A DNA stretch of 64,000 bases from Pseudomonadota bacterium (GCA_023449275.1 JAEXJM010000004.1:1-64000), one strand, 5' to 3'; positions 1 through 8,106 are shown, counted from the first letter of the stretch. Program-made: numbers and translations. The notes: generated by a model not told the origin, from the letters alone.

Positions 1-415
1 GCAATGCACTGGTCTGTGAGGCGATATCGACACCGCCGAAGACGACAGCCGACCTGATCGGGGTGTACCTGGTATATTTCTTGACGTCTTCATATACCTG
101 ATCGGCCAATTCCCGAGTCGGAACCAGAATCAATGCCCTGACCGGATGCCGGGCAGGCGACATACTTGTATTGGCCGAAAACAGCATGGCCTGAAGCATC
201 GGAAGGGAATAGCCTGCCGTTTTTCCGGTACCGGTCTGCGCCGCACCCATCACATCCTTGCCTTCGAGCACGAGAGGAATCGCCTGAACCTGAATCGGCG
301 TCGGAGAAACGTACCCCAAATCATCCAAAGCCCTGAGAATCTCTGGAGACAAGCCAAAATCCCCGAATTTTCCAGCGGGCCCCGTTTGAGGCGTCTTTTG
401 TGGTGTATCTGACAT
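1..415 (-). CDS. rhlE: DEAD-box ATP-dependent RNA helicase, RhlE type (N-terminal part only)
   Basis: The gene runs off the left edge; only the first 138 codons are present. Translation from the ATG at 415 shows the DEAD-box motifs in order: a Q-motif region (GLSPEILRALDDLGYVSPTPIQ), motif I AQTGTGKT near residue 59, motif Ia PTRELA near residue 99, and a following VVFGGV segment. These belong to RecA-like domain 1 of DEAD-box helicases, which unwind RNA duplexes in ribosome assembly and RNA decay. The short acidic N-terminus running straight into the Q motif, and the GYSLPMLQ segment after motif I, resemble RhlE rather than DbpA or SrmB. The DEAD box itself and domain 2 lie outside the window, so the subfamily is a judgement. 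Confidence 0.85.
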   Translation of the reverse strand, partial: MSDTPQKTPQTGPAGKFGDFGLSPEILRALDDLGYVSPTPIQVQAIPLVLEGKDVMGAAQTGTGKTAGYSLPMLQAMLFSANTSMSPARHPVRALILVPTRELADQVYEDVKKYTRYTPIRSAVVFGGVDIASQTSAL

Positions 416-787
416 AACTACTGCATTCTTTGTATAAAGCAAATTGCCGGTGAATAAAACAAGCGTGATTTTCTACCGGCGAAACAAATCCGGAAATATG
501 TATTGTACGATAGACCGCTCTCAAAATCAGGCTTTTGTTTTATGCCGCCATAAAAGCGTTCTGTCGGCTGTTTTTATCGGTTCCATACGAATTCATCCGT
601 TTTTCCCCCATTCAAGACTGACAGAGGAAAAGGGGCTTCATTATGGCTCTGACAAGTCAGGCATACTGAAAAAACGACCCTGATATGCCGGTTATCACCG
701 CCCGACTCCCTGCCTTTCTTCAGTATCGCACCATGAAGGTATAAAATCCGTCATGAATATAAACAATCAATCACCGATATCAGCACC
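416..787. other. Intergenic region between divergent rhlE and BASS transporter genes
   Basis: This 372-base stretch has no convincing gene; open frames in it lack coding character and good ribosome sites. A TATACA box on the minus strand at 431-436 could be the -10 element of the rhlE promoter, but no clear -35 was found. The downstream transporter gene has no obvious Shine-Dalgarno sequence before its ATG at 788. Confidence 0.5.
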
Positions 788-1726
788 ATGTTTCCCCATC
801 TGTTTCTGTTCCTGAAGAACTGGACACTGCCTCTGGCAATGGTGGCGGGCGGCATCGGTTATCCTGTTTTCAAACACTTGTCATTTCTGACACCTTATCT
901 CATCTTCACGATGCTGCTGCTGACTTTCTGTAAAGTTCCGCTGAAAAACCTGAAATTCAAGCCATTGCATATCTGGCTTCTGGTCATTCAGATCGGTGGC
1001 GCAATCGCCGTTTATACCCTTTTAAGCCCCCTGAACGTTCTGGTTGCCGAAGGTGCCTTCATTTGCGTCATCGCCCCAACCGCTACCGCTGCTGCCGTCA
1101 TCACGGACAAACTGGGCGGCAATGCGGGCAGTCTGATCAGTTATACCCTCCTGGCCAATATGGGCACCGCCATCGCCGCACCATCGCTCTTTCCGCTCAT
1201 CCACCCCTTAAGCCATGAAATGAGTTTTCTGACGGCTTTTCTCATCATCCTGCAAAAAGTCTTTCCGCTGCTGATTTGCCCTTTCATCGCCGCGACACTG
1301 ATGCGCCGTTTCACCCCATCCATACACAAATTCCTGACCCGATATAACGAAACGGCCTTTTATCTCTGGGCACTGGCCCTGATCGTTGTCATGGCGCAAA
1401 CCGTCAATACACTTGTCAATGAACCCGAAGATGGCTGGACGGAAATCTGGATCGCGCTGGCAGCCGGAGTTGTCTGCTGTCTGCAGTTCTATATCGGAAA
1501 AAGAATCGGTAACCGCTACCATGAACGCATCAGTGGTGGTCAGTCACTCGGACAGAAAAACACCATTCTCGCCATCTGGATGGCTCACGTCTATATGAGC
1601 CCGATCACCGCTATCGGAGCCGGTTCCTACGTCGTCTGGCAAAACATCATCAATTCCTGGCAACTCTGGAAACAACGCAAGAATATCGAAGCCGGACTTG
1701 TCGATCCTTCGAAAAAAAAAGTGTAA
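788..1726 (+). CDS. Bile acid:sodium symporter (BASS) family transporter
   Basis: This 312-residue protein is almost entirely hydrophobic, with eight to ten likely membrane helices. The segment around residues 93-125 (APTATAAAVITDKLGG, then a run ending NMGTAIAAP) resembles the paired unwound-helix motif of the BASS/SBF fold, in which conserved polar residues bind sodium and the substrate anion. A second related stretch (LAIWMAHVYMSPITAIG) appears near residue 262. Family members import bile acids, organic anions or pantoate-like compounds, but the substrate cannot be read from sequence. The C-terminus is short and basic (DPSKKKV). The gene stands alone, divergent from rhlE. Confidence 0.8.
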   Translation: MFPHLFLFLKNWTLPLAMVAGGIGYPVFKHLSFLTPYLIFTMLLLTFCKVPLKNLKFKPLHIWLLVIQIGGAIAVYTLLSPLNVLVAEGAFICVIAPTATAAAVITDKLGGNAGSLISYTLLANMGTAIAAPSLFPLIHPLSHEMSFLTAFLIILQKVFPLLICPFIAATLMRRFTPSIHKFLTRYNETAFYLWALALIVVMAQTVNTLVNEPEDGWTEIWIALAAGVVCCLQFYIGKRIGNRYHERISGGQSLGQKNTILAIWMAHVYMSPITAIGAGSYVVWQNIINSWQLWKQRKNIEAGLVDPSKKKV

Positions 1727-1955
1727 AAAGACAAAACCTGTCACTGTTCTGCCCTTCCGTCCCGCCCTTTCATTTCCCTTTTGGCTTTTGTCAAAACTTA
1801 CAACTCCCTTTCTGTCATAAAACTGTTCAATAAGGAGTGCATATAATTGCACATCCGGCTGGTTGAAAAATGATTCGAAAACAGGACATTCCGTTTTTTC
1901 AGATTCATCATTTTCGCCAGCAGGACTTTTGTTCAACTCACTTTCAGTTTTCAAA

Positions 1956-3344
1956 ATGGACAGTTCCAAATCGGATATCGACGACATTTTCGCCAGAATC
2001 AAAAAGGTTCTGGTGGCACGATTCAGCCTGCGCATGGATCAGGCTGGCGATGACGAAATCGACCATAACATCCGAAACGGAGTCGAACTGAATGGCACGT
2101 ATTTATGGACACTGATGTGTGCCATCCTGATCGCATCCATCGGCCTGAACATCAATTCCCCGGTCGTCGTCATCGGTGCCATGCTCATCTCACCACTGAT
2201 GGGGCCAGTCATGGGCATTGGATACGGTGTCGGTATCTATGATTTCCGCCTGATTCACAAAGCCATCAAAAATCTGGCGATTGCAGCCATCATCAGCTTC
2301 ATCACTTCAGCCGTTTATTTTTACATTACCCCCTTGAATGAGGCCCAGTCGGAACTGCTGGCACGTACATCCCCCAATATATGGGATGTGCTGATTGCCG
2401 TATTCGGTGGGCTGGCAGGCATCATCGGCCTGACACGCAAGGAAAAATCCAACGTCATTCCAGGTGTGGCCATCGCCACCGCGCTGATGCCGCCCCTCTG
2501 TACGGCCGCTTACGGTTTCGTGCACGGGAACATGTCGTACTTTTTGGGTGCGTCGTATCTCTTCCTGCTCAATTGCGTTTACATCGCACTTTCATCCGTT
2601 TTCATCATCTGGTTCATCCGGCCTGTTGCACGCCGGCGCATCAGTGAAAAAATCCAGTTCCGGCTGAAAGCCCTTGTTCTTGCCCTGATCGTCATCAGTT
2701 GCATTCCCAGCGTATTCATCGCCGTCAATTTCGTGAACACCCAGATATTCAATTCCAGTGTATCGCGGTTTATTTCAAAAGAACTTGTTTTCGACAATAC
2801 ATTCCCGATCGATTACAAGTCCTCATACAAAAACAAGACTATCAGTATCGTACTGGTCGGAAAAGAACTGAACGAACACACCATTGAAGGAATCCGAAAA
2901 AGTCTTCAGCACTATGGCCTTGGCGACGCCACACTGGATTTGAAACAGGTAGGAATGCACCAGCAGGATATTACTGCCGTGCGAACTGCACTGGCAAAAG
3001 ATATTCTGGAAAACAAAAATCAGGAGATACAGAAGAAAGAACAGATACTGGAAGCGCTTCAGGCAGAAGCCCAGTCCGCTGCTGCAAAAGCGAAAGCGGA
3101 AAAAGAGAAACTGTATTCAGGCATTGCGCATGAAATCTACATTCAGTTCCCTGATATCAATGAACTGTTCTTTGCCGATGCCTTCATATCGAAACAGAAA
3201 ACCGAAAACGAATTCGAGCAAGCCCCAACCGTTATTGTCATCAGCAAAAAAACACTGAAAAAAGACGTCAAAAAGAAAATCGAAAAATGGATGAAATACC
3301 GTTTCCAGACACAAAAAGTGCATATTATCTTCGTAAACCGCTGA
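1956..3344 (+). CDS. DUF389 domain membrane protein
   Basis: The protein begins with a short hydrophilic part, then several membrane helices with the phrases SPVVVIGAMLISPLMGP and IPGVAIATALMPPLC. These two phrases are the hallmark of the DUF389 (TIGR00341-like) family, whose function is unknown. After the helices, from about residue 265, comes a soluble part with an alanine/lysine/glutamate-rich predicted coiled coil (roughly residues 345-380), then a small C-terminal domain. I chose the ATG at 1956, which gives 462 residues. The frame is open upstream to a TTG at 1863 (493 residues), and an AAGGAG at 1832 lies about 25 bases before that TTG, so the start is not certain. Confidence 0.8.
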   Translation: MDSSKSDIDDIFARIKKVLVARFSLRMDQAGDDEIDHNIRNGVELNGTYLWTLMCAILIASIGLNINSPVVVIGAMLISPLMGPVMGIGYGVGIYDFRLIHKAIKNLAIAAIISFITSAVYFYITPLNEAQSELLARTSPNIWDVLIAVFGGLAGIIGLTRKEKSNVIPGVAIATALMPPLCTAAYGFVHGNMSYFLGASYLFLLNCVYIALSSVFIIWFIRPVARRRISEKIQFRLKALVLALIVISCIPSVFIAVNFVNTQIFNSSVSRFISKELVFDNTFPIDYKSSYKNKTISIVLVGKELNEHTIEGIRKSLQHYGLGDATLDLKQVGMHQQDITAVRTALAKDILENKNQEIQKKEQILEALQAEAQSAAAKAKAEKEKLYSGIAHEIYIQFPDINELFFADAFISKQKTENEFEQAPTVIVISKKTLKKDVKKKIEKWMKYRFQTQKVHIIFVNR

Positions 3345-3389
3345 CTCCGGAACCGTCACTACCGGACTTGCAGTTGAACACGATGCCCG

Positions 3390-3947
3390 TCAGCCTTGCC
3401 GGTGAACGGTATTGTCCAGAACCGGCTTTGGAATCAGGAATTCCGTTTCAGAGGGGGTCAGTTCATTCATCTGGTACACGATCCGGCGTTTTCCACTCTC
3501 CCGGGAAACAACATATTTCATGATTTTCATGCCGTTCATGCGGATCATGGGACGCGAGACGCAGGTTTTCAGGATCAGTTCACACTTGTCCCTGTCCTGC
3601 TCCGCCTGGCCTTTGGCAATCATTTCCTCGACCTGATCGAAAACGTCCTGAAGCATTTGGGTCGAACTGCCTTCCATCGCCACAACGTTGTAGCGATATT
3701 TCCAATCCCTGTCATCCCATCCGGCAACCGCATCGCAAACGGAGTGATAATGCCGCATGAATCCATCAGAACTCATGCCGCGACACGATGCTTCCGCCTC
3801 AAGACGTTCAGCCGTATTGTTCCCGTCTCCGAAAACCCACTGGCGTTTTTCACGGTCGGCAGTGAAAACGTAGCCGTCAATATAGACGTTAACGAAGTTT
3901 TCAAACGATTCCTCAACTATCATCCTGACCTCCCTTATCCCGGACAA
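3390..3947 (-). CDS. Hypothetical protein, no recognised family
   Basis: This open frame encodes 185 residues (177 if the internal ATG at 3923, MIVEES, is the start). Composition is soluble, with no signal peptide or membrane helix. It has a negatively charged N-terminal half rich in aromatic residues (WVFGD, GWDDRDWKYRYN), then a helical stretch rich in Gln, Glu and Asp (MLQDVFDQVEEMIAKGQAEQDRDK), then a basic patch (SRESGKRRIVYQM). It converges tail-to-tail with the DUF389 gene, 45 bases apart. Coding bias looks like its neighbours, which supports a real gene, but I recognise no domain. Confidence 0.55.
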   Translation of the reverse strand: MSGIREVRMIVEESFENFVNVYIDGYVFTADREKRQWVFGDGNNTAERLEAEASCRGMSSDGFMRHYHSVCDAVAGWDDRDWKYRYNVVAMEGSSTQMLQDVFDQVEEMIAKGQAEQDRDKCELILKTCVSRPMIRMNGMKIMKYVVSRESGKRRIVYQMNELTPSETEFLIPKPVLDNTVHRQG

Positions 3948-4251
3948 GCCTGCCGGTTACCCGTTCAACTGTCTCATCTCCCATCATATTCGGTTAGGCC
4001 TGAAAAATCCATCCATTGACGCGAACCTGACCGGCAATATTTCTGACAGCCTTTCCTTTCATCAGGCCAGCCTGTTTTTCAGCCATCCACACAACTCTTA
4101 ATCAAAAATAAATCGTACCGTAAATCACTTTATAAAATGGTACTCAACCTTGAAAGAATGTTTCTGCCACTCTCCACAAATCCATGTGGACACATATCAG
4201 GCTCATTGAAAGCCACCGTCTGACAACCGGCACCATTTTCAGAACCACACC
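3948..4251. other. Intergenic region before the MscS-type channel gene
   Basis: No gene is supported here. A TTGACG at 4016-4021 followed 17 bases later by ATTTCT is a weak promoter candidate. A TATAAA near 4131 in an AT-rich segment could be a -10 element closer to the channel gene. Neither is strong. Confidence 0.35.
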
Positions 4252-5286
4252 ATGGAAAACATATTCATCAGCTTCGACAAGACATTTCTTGTCCGGACAC
4301 TAAACCATCAGCACATCATGATGATCCTGGTGACACTCGGAATATTGGCGGTCGTTTTTGCCATTTTATGTATCAAGCAGTTCCGCACCAACATCCCCGC
4401 CCATATCGTCCGTGTCATCATTGCCTTTTTTGCACTCTACCTGATTGAAAAACTCGTCAACAAGTTCATCGAAATACATCACATCACAGCGATCACTCCT
4501 GAAGAAATCCGGTTTCTGTTTCTGATGGCCGTCGTTGCCCTTGCCATCCGCGAATGCTTTCTTTTTGCCGACCAGTTCAAAAAATACCTGATCAAGACAG
4601 GAAGAAACACGACATCGGCACAGATCATCACACGCGTGATCAAGATCACCTCGGCAATATGCATCCTGCTCATGTTCGGCGAGCACTTCGGGATGAGTTT
4701 CGCGGGATTGTTGACCTTCGGTGGAATCGGTGGCATTGCTATCGGTCTGGCAGGAAAAGACATCCTTTCCAATCTTTTCTCGGGTGTGATGCTGTATTTC
4801 GACAGGCCTTTCAATATCGGAGACTGGATCAGTTCTCCCGACCGCCAGATAGAAGGAACCGTCGTCGAAATCGGCTGGCGAATCACGAAAATCATGACTT
4901 TCCAGAACCGTCCCCTGTATGTGCCGAATTACGTCTTCTCTTCCATCTCGGTGGAAAATCCCGGAAGAATGCGAAACTGGCGGATTGACGCCTCTATCGG
5001 AATCACTTCCGACAGTTCCGACAAAATCAAAACCATCGTCAACCAGATCAGGGAAATGCTTGAGAAAAACGATGCCATCGACAAAAGTCAGTCACTTGTC
5101 GTCAACTTCGACCAGATCGGCGACTATTCCCTCAATATTCTGGTCTATTGTTTTACGAAAACGACGGTATGGAGCGAATGGCTGCAAGTACAGGAAGACA
5201 TTTATCTTGCCATTATCGATATCGTTCAGAAAAACGGTTCCAGCATTGCCAATCCAACGCAGACCGTTGTATTGGAAAAAACATGA
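4252..5286 (+). CDS. Small-conductance mechanosensitive channel, MscS family
   Basis: The 344-residue product has four membrane helices in its first 150 residues, then the pore-lining helix and beta domain of MscS channels. The glycine/alanine-packed pore segment (GLLTFGGIGGIAIGLAGKD, about residues 150-168) is followed by DILSNLFSGVMLYFDRPFNIGDWI, the signature of the family. VVEIGWRITKI and NRPLYVPNY then mark the beta domain. Such channels open under membrane tension to release solutes during hypo-osmotic shock. The extra N-terminal helices compared with E. coli MscS (three helices) place it among the somewhat larger YbdG/YnaI-like members. Confidence 0.88.
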   Translation: MENIFISFDKTFLVRTLNHQHIMMILVTLGILAVVFAILCIKQFRTNIPAHIVRVIIAFFALYLIEKLVNKFIEIHHITAITPEEIRFLFLMAVVALAIRECFLFADQFKKYLIKTGRNTTSAQIITRVIKITSAICILLMFGEHFGMSFAGLLTFGGIGGIAIGLAGKDILSNLFSGVMLYFDRPFNIGDWISSPDRQIEGTVVEIGWRITKIMTFQNRPLYVPNYVFSSISVENPGRMRNWRIDASIGITSDSSDKIKTIVNQIREMLEKNDAIDKSQSLVVNFDQIGDYSLNILVYCFTKTTVWSEWLQVQEDIYLAIIDIVQKNGSSIANPTQTVVLEKT

Positions 5287-5458
5287 AAGCCTGAAAATCC
5301 AGCTGAAGCACTCCATGCGGAATTGATAAAAAACAATTGAAATATCAATAAAATCATCAATATATCGAAATTACCGTACATTTTCCGTTTACGGAACCGG
5401 CACAAACCATGCCAATAAACCAGCTGGATTTTTCAATCAGAAATGGAGGAATTGCTTC

Positions 5459-5770
5459 ATGAAAAAAATTATATTGACTATCCTGACAATGCCCCTGGCC
5501 GTATATCTCGGAATATCACATGCCCAGGAACCATCCGGCACGTCCGTCAGCACAGGCCAGAGTCACGCTGAAATGCGACAGCAACAGTCAGATGGTATTC
5601 ATTCCAGAAAAGAGAACATCGCTGGCGCACATAAAAAAGCACAGATGGATCCTGCCACCCGGAAAGCCCGACAACAGCAAAAAGAAGGCATAATGGAAAG
5701 AAAAAGTGAAGTTGCCGGTGCGCATCAAAAGGCCCGTGATGCGAAAATCGAGTCCGGACAAGACAATTGA
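5459..5770 (+). CDS. Small secreted protein with two copies of a 22-residue motif
   Basis: The 103-residue product starts with a signal peptide (MKKIILTILTMPLAVYLGISHAQ, likely cleaved after the AHA-like site near residue 22). The mature part holds two copies of one motif at residues 40-61 and 71-92, 31 residues apart. The pattern is RQQQ..GI..RK...AGAH.KA, with QQQ, GI, RK and AGAH identical in both copies. The mature chain is highly charged, rich in Gln, Lys and Ala, and probably helical. An excellent ribosome site (GGAGGA) precedes the ATG, and a strong terminator follows, so it is a single-gene transcript. I do not recognise the family. Confidence 0.75.
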   Translation: MKKIILTILTMPLAVYLGISHAQEPSGTSVSTGQSHAEMRQQQSDGIHSRKENIAGAHKKAQMDPATRKARQQQKEGIMERKSEVAGAHQKARDAKIESGQDN

Positions 5771-5796
5771 TCCCCGTCGGGTTCAAAAAACAAAAA

Positions 5797-5828
5797 AGCG
5801 CACTGAAGTCTGTTTCAGTGCGCTGTTT
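5797..5828 (+). terminator. Intrinsic terminator of the small repeat-protein gene
   Basis: An 11-base perfect stem (AGCGCACTGAA paired with TTCAGTGCGCT) with a six-base loop is followed by GTTTTA. It lies 26 bases after the stop codon. The A-run before the stem could allow weak function in the other direction. Confidence 0.85.
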
Positions 5829-5855
5829 TAAAACACAAATTCTAAACAATCAATC

Positions 5856-5894
5856 AAAAAGGCCTGAGTCACATTTCACTGTCATGATTCAGGC
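5856..5894 (-). terminator. Possible terminator for the XRE regulator transcript
   Basis: Read on the minus strand, CCTGAATCA and TGACTCAGG form a nine-base stem with one mismatch, followed by CC and five T. It lies about 200 bases beyond the stop of the XRE regulator gene. Confidence 0.4.
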
Positions 5895-6091
5895 TTGAGA
5901 CCTGTGTTACATACCACCCGTACACCATTTTCTCGAATCGCGCATATGACAAAAATTGAAACAAGAGAAAAGTCAGGCGATCTTTAAGTCGGCATTCCAT
6001 GTTTCATCCTGGCGCATGATCATCAATCCAGGGCGACAAGAGTGTTTGCCGGTTCCTCCTGATAATGGGTATTGATCCATCGATTCTTTCT

Positions 6092-6490
6092 TCAGGACTT
6101 TCTCTTGCCGTTTTGATGGTGTTCGGCATACGCCTGTACGAATGAACGGATAAAATCACGGTCTTTAGTGGAAAGCCCGTCCAATGATTCCGAGATAACA
6201 ATATCCCGCATATCCGGAATATCCTTCCCGTCAGAGAACAACGTCCATGCAGCCACATCCAGTACCGTACAGATTTTTTCAAGTTGCGGAAACGATGGCG
6301 CGACCAACCCTCTTTCATATCTGGAAACTGTTTCAACCTCCACACCCAATTCTTGTGCAAGCTGGTTCTGCGTCATCTTCTTGCGCTTTCTGCAAACCTG
6401 CATATTCCGTCCAACGATAACCGACAGAGATGCTGCGTCTTTTTTCAGTTTTACCATTGCATAGTCCACAGAATCCATAATTTGTGACAC
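6092..6490 (-). CDS. XRE-family helix-turn-helix transcriptional regulator
   Basis: This 132-residue protein carries a Cro/C1-type helix-turn-helix at about residues 28-82. The segment MTQNQLAQELGVEVETVSRYERG is the usual XRE pattern, with the recognition helix around VETVSRYE, followed by PSFPQLEKICTVLDV. The N-terminal 27 residues and C-terminal 45 residues (LSTKDRDFIRSFVQAYAEHH) are not a known sensor domain. It is transcribed away from the lipoprotein gene across a 116-base AT-rich gap holding a direct repeat, so it probably controls itself and that neighbour. The true start could be the internal ATG at 6478. Confidence 0.88.
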   Translation of the reverse strand: MSQIMDSVDYAMVKLKKDAASLSVIVGRNMQVCRKRKKMTQNQLAQELGVEVETVSRYERGLVAPSFPQLEKICTVLDVAAWTLFSDGKDIPDMRDIVISESLDGLSTKDRDFIRSFVQAYAEHHQNGKRKS

Positions 6491-6524
6491 ATGGTCTATG
6501 TTTTGGTTCCATCAATACAGAGCT

Positions 6525-6560
6525 TTTAAAGTCTTGTATTGACTTTAAACGTCTTTTATT
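6525..6560. promoter_or_regulatory. Direct repeat, candidate operator with overlapping promoter
   Basis: Two near-identical AT-rich copies, TTTAAAGTCTTGTATT (6525-6540) and TTTAAACGTCTTTTATT (6544-6560), are about 19 bases apart, close to two helix turns on one DNA face. The second copy overlaps a TTGACT at 6539-6544 that could be a -35 box for the lipoprotein gene, with AATCAT 17 bases downstream. This is the geometry expected for repression by the divergent XRE protein. The repeat is seen directly; the role is inferred. Confidence 0.5.
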
Positions 6561-6606
6561 TAATCATTAATACCTGATGACATTTTTATGATTAATAAGA
6601 GGAAAC

Positions 6607-7269
6607 ATGGAAAAAGGATTTTTGACCGTTGCCAAGATAACGGCAACTTTGATCATTTCGGTTATCGCGCTGCAAGGGTGCAGTGGGGATAAAAAGCAGG
6701 AACCGGCAACAGCAATCCAGAAAACAGCAACAGCCGTTCCGGAAAAATCCCCCCCCATAAAGACAACCACAGAAGTAGTTCCAGAAAAGTCAACTAACGA
6801 TTTTGATATAAAACAATTGAAAAGCAAGGCGGAAAAAGGAGGCTGGTTTTTCAAGGAAAACAAAGACGAGTTTACCGATGAAGTAAGCTTTGCAGCAATT
6901 AAGCCATCCAGCAACTCTATTCGTTTTCTGATGAATCGAGAAAAACCATTACTCATGTTCCTTCGTCACGAATCAAAAAATGCCGTTGTTATAAACATGG
7001 GTGATCATATTCACGTTATGCCTTCTTTAGGACAAACATCATATACCGCAAGAATCGATAAAAACGAATCTATGACATTACTAGGTCAGCACATATGGCA
7101 AGGAACCGGTTTGGCTTTTGTAAATGTTCCAGAAGAATTTCTAAATCAACTTCGTTCGGGCAAGAAATTAACCATCAGAGTGGAAACGTTGGGATTGGGT
7201 ACTCATAACATCGTATGGAATCTGTCAGGCACAAACGAAGCACTAACGATAATTTTTGATAATCACTGA
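6607..7269 (+). CDS. Predicted lipoprotein of unknown function
   Basis: The 220-residue product has an N-terminal hydrophobic segment ending in the lipobox ALQGC, so cysteine near residue 25 would be lipidated. A low-complexity linker follows (residues about 30-60, rich in Lys, Thr, Pro, Glu with repeated VPEKS phrases). A globular domain of about 150 residues comes next. The globular part contains alternating polar and hydrophobic strands and is likely beta-rich, but I recognise no family. It is AT-richer than the housekeeping genes nearby. The zinc-ribbon gene follows 15 bases later, so the two are probably co-transcribed. Confidence 0.75.
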   Translation: MEKGFLTVAKITATLIISVIALQGCSGDKKQEPATAIQKTATAVPEKSPPIKTTTEVVPEKSTNDFDIKQLKSKAEKGGWFFKENKDEFTDEVSFAAIKPSSNSIRFLMNREKPLLMFLRHESKNAVVINMGDHIHVMPSLGQTSYTARIDKNESMTLLGQHIWQGTGLAFVNVPEEFLNQLRSGKKLTIRVETLGLGTHNIVWNLSGTNEALTIIFDNH

Positions 7270-7284
7270 TAAGGAAATATCGAA

Positions 7285-7611
7285 ATGGCAATTATTAAAT
7301 GTCCAGAATGCAAGCGCGAGATAAGCGATGAAGCAAATAAATGCGTACATTGCGGAAAACTGTTGAAAAAGCCAAAACGTTCAATGCTTGGGAAAATTTG
7401 TTTGTGGTTATTTTATGGGTATAACGTTTTAATGGTTTTATGGATGGTCAGCGGGTTGAAAGCATCTGCTTCAATACAAACAACCAATGCAGCAGAACAA
7501 GCCGGTGCCGCTATTGGAACAGGTATCGGTGTTATGCTTATTTTAATGGTCTGGTGTTTGGGAGCGATTATTACAGGAATTCTGGCTTTTATGACCAGAG
7601 CTAAAGGATAA
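7285..7611 (+). CDS. Zinc-ribbon membrane protein
   Basis: The 108-residue product begins with a zinc-ribbon of the form CPEC-x11-CVHC (residues 7-24), which should bind one metal ion through four cysteines. A basic stretch (KKPKRS) and two membrane helices follow, at about residues 38-55 and 78-102. This layout (cytosolic zinc finger plus two helices) is common among small bacterial membrane proteins of unknown role. It lies directly behind the lipoprotein gene, suggesting they act together at the envelope. Confidence 0.75.
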   Translation: MAIIKCPECKREISDEANKCVHCGKLLKKPKRSMLGKICLWLFYGYNVLMVLWMVSGLKASASIQTTNAAEQAGAAIGTGIGVMLILMVWCLGAIITGILAFMTRAKG

Positions 7612-7651
7612 AAAAACAATTGCTTTTCTTTTTTATAGAGTCGAATTTTTC

Positions 7652-7695
7652 AATAAACACTCCCCTTGACCACTTGTTCAAAAGGAGTGTTTATT
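7652..7695 (+). terminator. Long perfect inverted repeat, probable terminator of the lipoprotein/zinc-ribbon unit
   Basis: AATAAACACTCC at 7652-7663 is perfectly complementary to GGAGTGTTTATT at 7684-7695. Inside the 20-base loop, TTGA and TCAA can extend the stem. It sits 40 bases after the zinc-ribbon stop. The T-tract is inside the stem rather than a long run after it, so termination is likely but unproven. Confidence 0.55.
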
Positions 7696-8035
7696 GGATT
7701 CCCATTGTATTCTTGTACCTTAATATCTTTATCACAGGCAAAAAAACATCATCAGTGATACAACAGAATATTTACCTAAAAACATTCCTCACTTTCTTTC
7801 GAAAAGAGCACTTGAAGCACCATAACTTGCTTCCCATTGATTGAATCCCGATGAAAAAACCACCATCATCACATAGGTTTGTCTTTGGATTATGCAACTA
7901 TCTATTTATTTCGGACAATCAGCTTAACAATTCATCATACACTTATTTCAAGTACATATTCTTTCAAAATACACTATGGCTTGTACCCAAAACTGTTCAA
8001 AAACTGTAATGCGAAAACATTTGAACGAAATGCAC

Positions 8036-8069
8036 AAAAAACCCCGCAAGCCCCCATGTCTCATGAGGG
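8036..8069 (-). terminator. Probable terminator of tRNA-Ser
   Basis: On the minus strand, CCCTCATG-AGA-CATGGGGG can fold. It is followed by CTTGCGGGG and six T, about 40 bases beyond the tRNA 3' end. Confidence 0.5.
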
Positions 8070-8106
8070 TTCTCTATGTTTTGCCGAACTTTGAGGAACC
8101 TGATTC

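Larger units (their letters stand above)
5771..6091. other. Intergenic region between convergent small-protein and XRE genes
   Basis: Apart from the two terminator-like hairpins, no clear gene is present. On the minus strand a 35-codon open frame (6080 down to 5973) starts 11 bases after the XRE stop, with only a weak purine-rich stretch in front. Its composition is not convincing. Confidence 0.4.
7612..8106. other. AT-rich intergenic region between zinc-ribbon gene and tRNA-Ser
   Basis: About 495 bases with no supported gene. Open frames here are low-complexity, rich in Phe, Leu and Ile, with no ribosome sites. It holds the inverted repeat at 7652-7695 and a terminator-like hairpin near the tRNA. 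The composition differs from flanking core genes and may be remnant or acquired DNA. Confidence 0.5.

Noticed and set aside
5973..6080. 35-codon open frame just downstream of the XRE gene
   Set aside because: Weak ribosome site and unconvincing composition; probably chance.
7620..7844. 74-codon plus-strand frame after the zinc-ribbon gene
   Set aside because: Low-complexity, overlaps the inverted repeat and has no ribosome site.
7612..8106. tRNA-Ser 3' end as an attachment site of an integrated element
   Set aside because: No second copy of the tRNA 3' segment and no integrase were seen in the window, so only proximity supports it.
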